DNA of 64,000 nucleotides, from contig NZ_JACRGA010000005.1 in NCBI RefSeq assembly GCF_016217785.1, positions 310,001 to 374,000 on the forward strand, read 5' to 3'. The notes under the pieces were generated by a model, which was not told the origin of the DNA, searched no databases, and worked only from the letters and a program-made list of their open reading frames with translations. This DNA comes from Methanobacterium sp. GTDB lineage: Archaea > Methanobacteriota > Methanobacteria > Methanobacteriales > Methanobacteriaceae. A program made the translations under genes and the position numbers. This document shows positions 31,611 through 46,829 of this stretch, piece after piece (position 1 is the stretch's first letter; each line of letters starts with the position of its first letter).

Positions 31611-31749
31611 AATCAACAGCTCCTAAAAGTTGCTCATTTAAGTTAATTTCTATAATAACATGTAATGCATCATTTATTTAGTGATTTTTTTTATTTAATG
31701 AATCGTTTTTTATTTTATAATTTTTAATGGTTATTTGCTCATGTTAAAG

Positions 31750-32532
31750 TTAATGACTCATCTCTTCCTTTAGTTGCATTAACATGGCCTTTACAGTGTA
31801 CTTGGAGGGGATGGCTGATTTTATTCCCATTTCTTCCAGAGGTTTCTGGGTAATGGGGCCAATGGCTGCTGCTAAAACTTTTCCCTCTTTAAAAGAATTT
31901 ATTAACTGTTCTTTCTTATCTCCAGCCATTTCAAAGAGATTGGTGACAGTTAGAGGGCTGGTAAAGGTCACTGCATCAACTTTCCCCTGGATTATTTCAT
32001 CCACCAGCAACTGAACCCTGCTGGTATCATGAGGTTTGGTGGATTTGTAGGCCTCTGCCAGATAAACAGTGGCCCCCATTTTCCTCAAACCCTCAGGGAG
32101 TACGTCTCTTGCTTTGAATGTACGGGGAACCCCTATCTTCTTTTTATCAAGATCTATTCCCTGGAATTCCTTCAGAAGGCCCTCAGCAGTATAATCCTCG
32201 GGCACTATATCTGCCTGGATGCCGTAATCATTTAAAACTCGTTCTGTGCGAGGTCCAATAACCGCCACCTGGCAATGGGTGTTTAGTTTTTCCTTAAAAT
32301 CTGGACAGTATTTAAACAGTGATTCCAGTGATGCGGGGGAAGTGAATATTATCCAGTCCTGTTCACCAGCCCGCTGGCAGAGATCCATTAGAGAGTCACT
32401 GGCAAAAGCCTCCAGTTCAAGGGTGGGAACCACTAAAGGAATTCCCCCATGGTCCTGAACTATCTCTACTGCAGCCTGGGAACGTTCCAGGGGCCGGGTT
32501 ATTCCAATTACTTTACCTTCCAATCCATTCAT
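31750..32532 (-). CDS. hemD: Uroporphyrinogen-III synthase
   Basis: A protein of 260 residues of the HemD family: GITRPLERSQAAVEIVQDHGG at the start, IIFTSPASLESLF near residue 60, AVIGPRTERVLNDYG near 92, DAVTFTSPLTVTNLFEMA near 190 and AAIGPITQKPLEEMGI near 222. It closes hydroxymethylbilane to uroporphyrinogen III with inversion of ring D, the common precursor of F430, B12 and siroheme. ATG 32532 overlaps the TGA of an 11-codon mini-ORF, and the upstream copy of this start region lies 32 bases before it, overlapping the cobA stop (see findings). Confidence 0.95.
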   Translation of the reverse strand: MNGLEGKVIGITRPLERSQAAVEIVQDHGGIPLVVPTLELEAFASDSLMDLCQRAGEQDWIIFTSPASLESLFKYCPDFKEKLNTHCQVAVIGPRTERVLNDYGIQADIVPEDYTAEGLLKEFQGIDLDKKKIGVPRTFKARDVLPEGLRKMGATVYLAEAYKSTKPHDTSRVQLLVDEIIQGKVDAVTFTSPLTVTNLFEMAGDKKEQLINSFKEGKVLAAAIGPITQKPLEEMGIKSAIPSKYTVKAMLMQLKEEMSH

Positions 32533-32575
32533 ATTGGATCCTCTTTACCTTCCAATCCATTCATACTGAATCCTC
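32512..32575 (-). repeat. 32 bp tandem duplication over the cobA-hemD junction
   Basis: Positions 32512-32543 and 32544-32575 are two 32-base copies with two differences. Each carries an ATG followed by the first codons of hemD. The upstream ATG (32564) shares ATGA with the cobA stop. The frame from it is M-N-G-L-E-G-K-E-D-P-I then TGA at 32531-32529, which shares ATGA with the hemD start. Confidence 0.97.
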
Positions 32576-33286
32576 TGGTCTATTATTCCGTATATCCTCA
32601 AAAACATCAACCACTGGTCCGATTATCACCAGGGCCGGGGGATTGATATGTTTTTTGGTAATGTTGTCCAGAGTACCGATTACAATTCGCTCATCAGGGG
32701 TAGTGCCCTTTTCAATGACACACACTGGAGTCTGGGGATCCTTGTACTTCATGATTTCATTAATATTTTCCTCCAGATGGCCCACACCCATGAGAATAAC
32801 AATGGTATCTGCATTGTAGTTCCACTGAACCTGCCTCTCTTTTTTAGTGGGATCTTCATGGCCAGTTACCACAGTGAATGAAGTGGCCACCCCTCGGTGG
32901 GTTACAGGCAGCCCTACTGTGGTAGGGACACCAATAGCGGAGGTTACACCCGGCACCACTTCCACAGCTATTCCCTCATCCTGCAGGGCTAGTATTTCCT
33001 CGCCACCCCTACCAAAGACAAAGGGGTCACCTCCCTTGAGGCGGACCACTATATCATGTTTTTTTCCCTGTTCTATGAGTATCTGGTTTATTTCTTCCTG
33101 TTTTTTGGAGTGGGCTCCTGCCCTTTTACCCACGTAGATCATGCCTGCGCCACTGGCGTACTTGAGTATTTCCTCATTGGCCAGACGATCATAAACCACT
33201 ACATCTGCTTTTTGCAGGGTTTTAATGGCTTTAAGGGTCACTAGATCTGGATCCCCGGGTCCTGCACCTACTAAATAAACTACCAT
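32561..33286 (-). CDS. cobA: Uroporphyrinogen-III C-methyltransferase
   Basis: A protein of 241 residues of the SUMT/CobA family. Motifs: VYLVGAGPGDPDLVTLKA at the start, VVVYDRL near 30, RLKGGDPFVFGRGGEE near 83, VPGVTSAIGVPT near 110 and VTHRGVATSFTVVTGHE near 130. It methylates uroporphyrinogen III twice with SAM to give precorrin-2, the branch point to F430, B12 and siroheme. It is encoded just before hemD and overlaps an ATG with its stop. The hemC gene is not in the window. GGTG precedes ATG 33286. Confidence 0.96.
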   Translation of the reverse strand: MVVYLVGAGPGDPDLVTLKAIKTLQKADVVVYDRLANEEILKYASGAGMIYVGKRAGAHSKKQEEINQILIEQGKKHDIVVRLKGGDPFVFGRGGEEILALQDEGIAVEVVPGVTSAIGVPTTVGLPVTHRGVATSFTVVTGHEDPTKKERQVQWNYNADTIVILMGVGHLEENINEIMKYKDPQTPVCVIEKGTTPDERIVIGTLDNITKKHINPPALVIIGPVVDVFEDIRNNRPEDSV

Positions 33287-33361
33287 GAATTCACCGTGTG
33301 AAATTTTTTTATAAAAATCTGTTTGGTACCAAAATATTCAATCCATTGGATTCAAAAATTC

Positions 33362-34015
<654 letters not shown>

Positions 34016-34016
34016 T

Positions 34017-34271
<255 letters not shown>

Positions 34272-34402
34272 TGGCATCACCCGAGATTAATTCCATAATA
34301 AATTATATTTATAAATCAGTTAATTCTTTTTAAATCTATTAATTTTATAAATTTATTAAATAATTGAATTTCTGTTTCAATCGAATTTCTGTCTTTCATA
34401 AT

Positions 34403-35149
34403 TTAAAAATCTAAATTCCATCTTTTCTTATCTTCATCATCTAATATTATGTTGGCTACCTTCTGGTAGGCTTCAATAACTCCAGATTCACCCTTTCTGA
34501 AAAGATCCTTATCCAGAATATCACAGGTTTCACTATCCCAGAACCGGCAGGTGTCTGGGCTGATTTCATCCCCCAGGACAATGTTTCCATCTGCATCACG
34601 ACCAAATTCTATTTTAAAGTCTGGAAAGATGAGTCCCCTGCTTTCCAGGTAGCTTTTCAGAACCTCATTGATCTTCAGGGTGATTTTTCGGATGGCTTCC
34701 AGATCTTCGCTACTAGCCAGATCCAGGGCCAGGATGATGTCATCGTTAAGCATGGGATCATGGTATTCATCATTCTTATAATCCATCTGAATAATGGGAG
34801 GATGGAATGTCTGCCCTTCTTGGAATGGGAACCTTCTAAGAAGGCTTCCTGCAGCTATATTTCTAGTGATCACTTCCAGGGGTATCATATCCAGTTTATG
34901 GGATAGCATGTATCCCGGTTCGGGTAAATCGATGTACTGGGTTTTTATACCCGCATCTTCCAGCAGTTCGAAAAGTTTAGCTGAGATTAGGGAGTTGTAA
35001 TAGCCCTTCAAGCTCATAACTTCCTTCTTTTCCCCATCCCCTGCGGTTATGTCATCTCTGAATTTTACTAAAACCTGCTGTGGCTGGCTGGTCTGGTACA
35101 CATCCTTGGCTTTACCCCGGTATAGGAGATTTCCCTTATCAAGATTCAT
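34403..35149 (-). CDS. purC: Phosphoribosylaminoimidazole-succinocarboxamide synthase
   Basis: A protein of 248 residues, full length. Motifs: LLYRGKAKDVYQT at the start, VKFRDDITAGDGEKK, FPFQEGQTF and IEFGRDADGNIVLGDEISPDTCRFWD. It joins aspartate to CAIR in purine synthesis with ATP. ATG 35149 has GGAG six bases upstream; the frame from 35179 is longer but the GGAG lies inside it. The purS-purQ pair lies downstream after 130 bases. Confidence 0.97.
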   Translation of the reverse strand: MNLDKGNLLYRGKAKDVYQTSQPQQVLVKFRDDITAGDGEKKEVMSLKGYYNSLISAKLFELLEDAGIKTQYIDLPEPGYMLSHKLDMIPLEVITRNIAAGSLLRRFPFQEGQTFHPPIIQMDYKNDEYHDPMLNDDIILALDLASSEDLEAIRKITLKINEVLKSYLESRGLIFPDFKIEFGRDADGNIVLGDEISPDTCRFWDSETCDILDKDLFRKGESGVIEAYQKVANIILDDEDKKRWNLDF

Positions 35150-35173
35150 GTTAAACTCCATTTCATTATTTAT

Positions 35174-35205
<32 letters not shown>

Positions 35206-35312
35206 TAAGATAAAACTACATTAGAAATTATTATAGCTTAGGATTATAATAGATTAGCATTATTTACCATTTACTTAACTATTTAAAAAACACTTACTTG
35301 GGTGAAATTAAA

Positions 35313-37094
<1,782 letters not shown>

Positions 37095-37281
37095 ATATCC
37101 TATTTTTATTCCTTTTCATTAGTTAAGATACTTTTTATAGATTTTCACCCCATTATTACTGAAACACATTTAACATTAATGGGGTGGATTATTATATGGT
37201 CTCATGAGGGACCATTTATTTAAAGGTGTTTTAAGATATCTAACTAGTAGAAATATCATTTTAATTTAGACAGGTAATTAA

Positions 37282-37572
37282 ATGACTCCTAAAAAATCAG
37301 GAACTCTGTTCATTGTTTTAATGATTGCATTGGTTGCCTATGGGGCTGCTTCAGGTGCCAATGCATTGAACATAGGTACAGATATTGGTGTAGGATTGAT
37401 TCCATCCAATTTCAATTTAAACGGTGATCAGAAGATCAGTGAGATCGGTGATTCCAACTTCACCCCGGTTCATATTGTAAAACACATTCAGGTTAACACT
37501 ACCAATACCACCAACACCACCAACAATACCACAGTCAACACCACTCCCACCAATGGAACCACAACCCCCTGA
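37282..37572 (+). CDS. Small membrane or secreted protein with N-glycosylation repeats
   Basis: A protein of 96 residues. It begins with a signal or anchor helix (LFIVLMIALVAYGAASGANA), then a short domain (GTDIGVGLIPSNFNLNGDQKISEIGD), then ends in an Asn-Thr-rich tail with at least six N-X-T sequons. The tail is likely to be heavily N-glycosylated. I recognise no family. AGGT precedes ATG 37282. Confidence 0.6.
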   Translation: MTPKKSGTLFIVLMIALVAYGAASGANALNIGTDIGVGLIPSNFNLNGDQKISEIGDSNFTPVHIVKHIQVNTTNTTNTTNNTTVNTTPTNGTTTP

Positions 37573-37961
37573 TTGTGTTCTATTGAGGGGTGTTAGTAGT
37601 TCCGGATTGTGATTTCTTGTGGGTAATAAACCCTGATATGCGTTTAATCAGTGTAGATGTTTAATCCTTAAAAATAATAAGTAAATCAAATAATCAACCT
37701 TTTTTTTATTATGTTGAGATATGGGATAATTAGTTGTAGATATGGGATAAACATTTAATCACCATCTCTAAAAACATCTTTTAAGGGTTCTTATGAGGAT
37801 AGGTAGTATACTAATTAAAAAAATGTTTAAGTAACCTGAGTATAATTTTTTGGTATACTGGAATTATTTAGTTACATATAGGTAAGTTATTTAGTACATA
37901 TAGGTAAGTTAGCGTTTATGAAGTTGAAGAATATAATATTTATAAAATTAAGGTGATTTAC
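37573..37961. other. Intergenic region with a 22-23 bp tandem repeat and TATA box
   Basis: About 390 bases. A unit TTATTTAG(T)TACATATAGGTAAG occurs twice in tandem at 37864-37886 and 37887-37908. A TATA-like stretch, TATTTATAAAA, at about 37937-37947 lies about 20 bases before ATG 37962 of the regulator gene. Nothing else is evident. Confidence 0.55.
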
Positions 37962-38543
37962 ATGTCTGAGGAGAACAAAGTTGGAGCGAAAATCCGTCAG
38001 TTAAGAGAAGATCGTCAAATGTCAGTAGAAGAACTGGCAGATGCCAGTTATAGTAGTGTTGAACTCATAGAAGACCTGGAAAGCGGAGCACTGGTACCAT
38101 CACTAACTCCTCTTTTAAAAATTGCACGAGCGCTGGGCGTACGCCTGGGCACCTTCCTGGATGATGCTCCCCACAGCGGTCCGTTCATGGTTAAATCCGG
38201 AAAATCAGATAATATAATTAGGTTTTCTGGTCAGGGTCTTGGTGAACACAGCAACAAGAGTGCATTGGAATTCTACTCACTTGCCTATGGGAAGGGAGAC
38301 CGACACATGGAACCGTTCCTCATCGATATCCACCCCACCGAAAACCAGGATTACCAGCTGGCATCCCACGAAGGTGAAGAATTCCTATATGTTATCCAGG
38401 GAAAAATAGAAGTGCTTTACGGGCAGGAAAGCTACCTACTGGAAGCAGAAGATAGTATTTACTACGATTCAGTGGTCCCCCACCACGTTCATGCCAAAGA
38501 AAAGGATTCAAAAATGCTGGCAGTGGTTTACACTCCCTTTTAA
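37962..38543 (+). CDS. XRE-family regulator with cupin domain
   Basis: A protein of 193 residues. A helix-turn-helix covers the first 70 residues (IRQLREDRQMSVEELADASYSSVELIEDLESG, TPLLKIARALGV), and a cupin domain covers residues 110-190 (HEGEEFLYVIQGKIEVLYG, DSVVPHHVHAKE). Regulators with this layout sense a small ligand in the cupin barrel. The next genes, 40 bases and more downstream, code for a thioesterase and an acyl-CoA ligase, which suggests that it controls that set and responds to an acyl or acid compound. ATG 37962 is six bases after GGTG. Confidence 0.85.
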   Translation: MSEENKVGAKIRQLREDRQMSVEELADASYSSVELIEDLESGALVPSLTPLLKIARALGVRLGTFLDDAPHSGPFMVKSGKSDNIIRFSGQGLGEHSNKSALEFYSLAYGKGDRHMEPFLIDIHPTENQDYQLASHEGEEFLYVIQGKIEVLYGQESYLLEAEDSIYYDSVVPHHVHAKEKDSKMLAVVYTPF

Positions 38544-38582
38544 ATAAGGAGACCCTTTTATAAAATCTGGAGATATTTATAT

Positions 38583-38993
<411 letters not shown>

Positions 38994-39078
38994 AATCCAA
39001 CAATCATACTCAATCCAAGGGAAATTTAAATGATCCCTCGGGAATTGGGAAGATACACTGGAATTTGAAATAAATAGA

Positions 39079-39090
39079 ACTATAAATAGG
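39079..39090 (+). promoter_or_regulatory. TATA box upstream of the acyl-CoA ligase gene
   Basis: ACTATAAATAGG lies about 60 bases before ATG 39147. Transcription should begin near 39108, leaving about 40 bases of leader with GGAG eight bases before the start. This would let the ligase be transcribed separately from the regulator and thioesterase. Confidence 0.45.
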
Positions 39091-39146
39091 ATTAAATAAA
39101 CATCCCCTACTTAAAATTAGAACATAACCACATTGGAGTTTTTAAA

Positions 39147-40808
<1,662 letters not shown>

Positions 40809-40973
40809 GGAAAACCCTCTTTATGGAATTTCCTTCATGAGGGGAGATAGAATTGTTATTTTCAAGTTTCTGAATTCATTGTTAACCCCCTAAATTTCAT
40901 CATAAATTAAAGAAATATCTCAAAAGATAATGCACTTGTTATAAGATCATTTTAGATTGTGGAGACCAGATAA

Positions 40974-41501
40974 ATGTCATTATTAGCCATAGCTTATCCT
41001 AAAATTAGTGATGAGGATTATCAGTGGATTCAGGAATTCAGGGAAGAAAATGACGAGCTTTACCATGGTGTAGTGGAGCCCCATTTCACCCTGGTATTCC
41101 CTGTATTCAACCAGAGACCGGAAACATTCATTGAGGAAATTAAAAGAAGAGCAGCAGATCATAGTAGAATAGAATTTGCTTTAAGATGTGCAGTTATGGA
41201 AAAGGATGCATTCACTCCATACTGGCATGTGTTCCTGGTGCCAGATGAGGGTTACAGCCAGATAATCAAACTCCACGATAACTTTTACTCAGGGAAACTG
41301 GCTGATGAACTCCGCATGGACCTCCCATTCATCCCCCATATTGGTATTGGCAACTCCATAGAACAATGGACCTGCAAAGAACTGGTTGATCAGATCAACT
41401 ATTCCAATATGGAAATAAAGGGCACCATAGATGAGATCAACGTGGTGGAATACCATGAAGAACGGGTAGAAACCATGGAAAAGATAAAACTATCACCTTA
41501 A
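40974..41501 (+). CDS. 2'-5' RNA ligase family (2H phosphoesterase)
   Basis: A protein of 175 residues with the two HxT/S-like motifs of the 2H phosphoesterase fold: VEPHFTLVFP near residue 42 and PFIPHIGIG near residue 125. The second is HIG rather than HxT, which differs from canonical members and could alter activity. Such enzymes act on 2',3'-cyclic phosphates or 2'-5' bonds in RNA. GGAG precedes ATG 40974. It is monocistronic. The tandem repeat at 41491-41570 starts inside its final codons. Confidence 0.78.
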   Translation: MSLLAIAYPKISDEDYQWIQEFREENDELYHGVVEPHFTLVFPVFNQRPETFIEEIKRRAADHSRIEFALRCAVMEKDAFTPYWHVFLVPDEGYSQIIKLHDNFYSGKLADELRMDLPFIPHIGIGNSIEQWTCKELVDQINYSNMEIKGTIDEINVVEYHEERVETMEKIKLSP

Positions 41502-41570
41502 TCAAGTAAACATTACCTTAATAAAGTAAATATCATCTTAATCAAGTAAAACTATCATCTTAATTCAAAT
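41491..41570. repeat. 20 bp tandem repeat over the stop codon of the 2H gene
   Basis: Three and a half copies of about 20 bp with the core ATC(A/T)(T/C)CTTAATCAAGTAAA: 41491-41510, 41511-41530, 41531-41552 and a part until 41570. The first unit contains the TAA of the upstream gene. Confidence 0.8.
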
Positions 41571-41884
41571 TATCTCCAAATCATTTAATAGCACATTTTT
41601 TCCAATTTAATTACCCAATAATCCCCAGATTCACGTTTATCCAATATGTAGATATCGTTTAAATCAATTTGCCATCGAAAAAATATAAATTAGTTTTATA
41701 AAGTTTCAGTAAGCATGTTTTTAATTTTAATGAAATATATAAAAATAGATAGATGGTACTAGATATAAATCTAGAATAATGCCGTTTAAATTGAATAAAG
41801 CAATTATTGATGAAATATATTGGCTTGTATTCTAAAAAATACAACTAAAATGATAAACGGATTTTTAATACAAGTAATGGTAAA
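41571..41884. other. AT-rich intergenic region before the helicase gene
   Basis: About 310 bases, more than 75 per cent A+T by eye. It holds many A/T runs and TATA-like stretches but no repeat or coding frame that I can support; the 61-codon minus-strand frame here is low in complexity. Confidence 0.35.
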
Positions 41885-44377
<2,493 letters not shown>

Positions 44378-44385
44378 TCACATAT

Positions 44386-44465
44386 TTTTTTATTTTTATT
44401 TTTTTAGTTTAATTTTAGTTTTTTAGTTCTTTTCACTTCTTTCAGTTATTTTTAGTCCTTTTATA
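44386..44465 (+). terminator. Extended T-rich terminator of the helicase gene
   Basis: Directly after the stop codon an 80-base stretch contains six or more runs of five to seven T (for example ATATTTTTTTATTTTTATTTTTTTAG). This is a strong archaeal terminator by composition. No hairpin is needed or seen. Confidence 0.55.
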
Positions 44466-44627
44466 GGTCTTATTTTTAATTTGTACGGGGACTGGTTCAA
44501 CTTAAATAATACCTAAAAAATTATGGGTAAAAATACAAGATGAATACATAAGAGATAAATAAAAATAATAAAACATATCCTCTAGGATACATGTCCTCAG
44601 GAATTGATCCATATATTGAACTGATTT

Positions 44628-44753
44628 ATGGATTCTGGGGACTTGTCTAATTTGGTTTACATGGCATGTTATTCGTGTGGAGGTTATTACCAGCTTAAGT
44701 CTGGTTAATCATCCCAGCAATATAATCACTGCTGCTGAGGTGATAAACTAAAT
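44628..44753 (+). pseudogene. Degraded zinc-ribbon gene fragment
   Basis: In one frame, ATG 44628 opens 26 codons ending in LVYMACYSCGGYYQLKSG and a TAA. Read through the TAA (44706) and a TGA (44736), the frame continues ESSQQYNHCCxGDKL if the first stop was GAA and the second TGC/TGT. This matches the zinc ribbon of the protein at 21537-22184 (YLVCSECNGYYKLQ then KCECGSSL), in register. Two single-base changes to stop codons would explain it. The gene has no downstream body. It is therefore a pseudogene or a remnant of a gene end. Confidence 0.55.
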
Positions 44754-44884
44754 ACTATCCCAATATATTACCCAGTTAGATTGTATAGATGAAATCGGAT
44801 TGAATAAGATGAATTTATTGGAGTATTGTTAATTTCTTAAAAAGGTAATTCCTTAAAAAAAGTAATTATAAAAATTTTTAATTA

Positions 44885-45445
44885 CTAAAAATCAACCTGA
44901 GGCACTTCTTCTGCATCTTTACCATGTTCAAAGTATTCTGCTTCGGGAAAGTTGAAGAAATTAGCCAGCATATTGTTGGGGAAGACTTCACGTTTGTTGT
45001 TGTAGGTCAGTACAATTTCATTATAAAATTCACGGTACTGGGCGATTTTATCCTCTGTTTCAGATAGCTGATCCTGCAGTTCCAGGAAATTTTCATCTGC
45101 CTTTAGCTCAGGATAATTCTCTGCTACTGCAAACAAGCTTTTTAAAGTACCGGTTAGCATATTATCTGCCTTTTCATTCTCTTTAACAGTCTGTGCATCG
45201 TTCAAGTTTGAACGTGCCCGAGCAACCTCCTGGAAGGTGGTTTTTTCATGTGCAGCGTAACCTTTCACAGTTTCCACTAGATTATCAATCAAGTCAGATC
45301 TTCGCTCTAGTTGCACATTTATCTGTGACCAGGCACCTTCAACCCCGTTTTGAAGTTTAATTAAACTGTTGTAGATTGCAATGATTATTACAAAGAATAT
45401 TACAATTATTAGGACTACCAGTCCAAAACCAATTAAGTTCCACAT
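44885..45445 (-). CDS. LemA family protein
   Basis: A protein of 186 residues with one N-terminal membrane helix (VVLIIVIFFVIIIAIYNSLIKLQNGVEGAW) followed by a helical bundle (INVQLERRSDLIDNLVETVKGYAAHE is the family signature) and TVLTYNNKREVFPN-like segment near the end. LemA proteins are widespread, with unknown biochemical function; in bacteria they are often next to a metallopeptidase or TPM-domain gene, which is not seen here. GGTG precedes ATG 45445. Confidence 0.88.
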   Translation of the reverse strand: MWNLIGFGLVVLIIVIFFVIIIAIYNSLIKLQNGVEGAWSQINVQLERRSDLIDNLVETVKGYAAHEKTTFQEVARARSNLNDAQTVKENEKADNMLTGTLKSLFAVAENYPELKADENFLELQDQLSETEDKIAQYREFYNEIVLTYNNKREVFPNNMLANFFNFPEAEYFEHGKDAEEVPQVDF

Positions 45446-45978
<533 letters not shown>

Positions 45979-45996
45979 CTTAAATATTAGTAACAG

Positions 45997-46007
45997 CTTT
46001 TATAACC
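45997..46007 (-). promoter_or_regulatory. TATA box of tRNA-Ile
   Basis: Minus-strand GGTTATAAAAG, centred about 24-26 bases before the first base of the tRNA. This is the expected archaeal spacing. Confidence 0.7.
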
Positions 46008-46232
46008 TAAATTTCATGAACAAATTCAAAAACTGCAGGGGTAGATTCATGATTTAGAATTCATCCTATATATACCTTTGTGGCTGCAGTTTTCTGGATT
46101 AGTATTACAATAGTTCTTTTAATATAGTTCATCAAAGTTTTAAGATATTCCTCAAGTCTTCATAGGGTGATTTATTGATTCAACACAAATTGCAGCATCT
46201 TTACTAGGACAGTAACTATATTTTCAGTTTCC

Positions 46233-46264
46233 GATCAGGTAAATAAAAGATCAGGTAAATAAAA
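46233..46264. repeat. Perfect 16 bp tandem duplication
   Basis: GATCAGGTAAATAAAA occurs twice in tandem, without a mismatch, at 46233-46248 and 46249-46264. It directly precedes the candidate structured RNA. Confidence 0.95.
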
Positions 46265-46270
46265 ATTTAC

Positions 46271-46329
46271 AGGGGTGGCGGGTTATGGTGAGAAGTACAT
46301 TCTGGAACTCGACTACACATCCGCTCCCT
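46271..46329 (+). ncRNA. Candidate structured RNA in the tRNA/MIP18 gap
   Basis: A GC-rich island in AT-rich DNA. The ends fold: 46271-46275 with 46325-46329 and 46278-46283 with 46319-46324, eleven pairs with a two-base bulge. Two of the pairs are G-U on the plus strand, which would be C-A mismatches on the minus strand, so the plus strand is the likely product. The 35-base interior can form a small AGAA/TTCT hairpin. A perfect hairpin (ACACTCCA, two bases, TGGAGTGT) at 46338-46355 follows. I cannot assign it to a family. Confidence 0.35.
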
Positions 46330-46376
46330 GGATTTTAACACTCCATCTGGAGTGTAAAATTTGAAAACTTATAAAA

Positions 46377-46667
46377 TTATTTGTTGACCATTTCACTGAT
46401 GGCATCAGCCATCATATGACCTTCAACCTGGATTTCTGCCTTTTCAATGCCTTCCACTTTCTCAGCAGCCACACGAGCCTGCATAGCCATGTTGGCAGCA
46501 CTCATACAACCAGGGTTGGTGGGTTTTATAACAATCTTGGCAGTTTTATCATTTTCATTAACCTGTATATCGGCCACAAGGCCCATTTCCACAATGCTGA
46601 TTCCCATGTGGGGATCAGCCACCTGGGCCAGAGCTTCTCTAACCTTTCCAACTAATTCTTCACTCAT
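46377..46667 (-). CDS. MIP18/DUF59 family iron-sulfur assembly protein
   Basis: A protein of 96 residues of the DUF59 fold. The conserved pattern is DPHMGISIVEMGLVADIQVN (usual form DPEIG...LGLV) and TNPGCMSAANMAMQARV, with a single Cys that in MIP18 homologues is needed for Fe-S cluster delivery (TxxGC). Family members help assemble and transfer clusters. The Glu after DP is His here. ATG 46667 is chosen because GAGGT lies at the right distance; the one at 46673 is closer. Confidence 0.82.
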   Translation of the reverse strand: MSEELVGKVREALAQVADPHMGISIVEMGLVADIQVNENDKTAKIVIKPTNPGCMSAANMAMQARVAAEKVEGIEKAEIQVEGHMMADAISEMVNK

Positions 46668-46829
46668 AATCATACCTCAAAATTGATTTTTTTGTATTTC
46701 ACACTTTTTAGTGTGGTTATAATGTATAATTACTTGAAAAAACCTTCATATACATTAAATAATGGTATTCTTTTATTTCCATATTTGTGCTATTTATAGT
46801 TATTTATAATCATAAAAATTTAGGGGAAG

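Noticed and set aside
41659..41844. 61-codon minus-strand frame upstream of the helicase
   Set aside because: Repetitive AT-rich composition, no start signal, no similarity.
46416..46686. Two plus-strand frames across the MIP18 gene
   Set aside because: Antisense shadows of a conserved gene; no ribosome-binding site.
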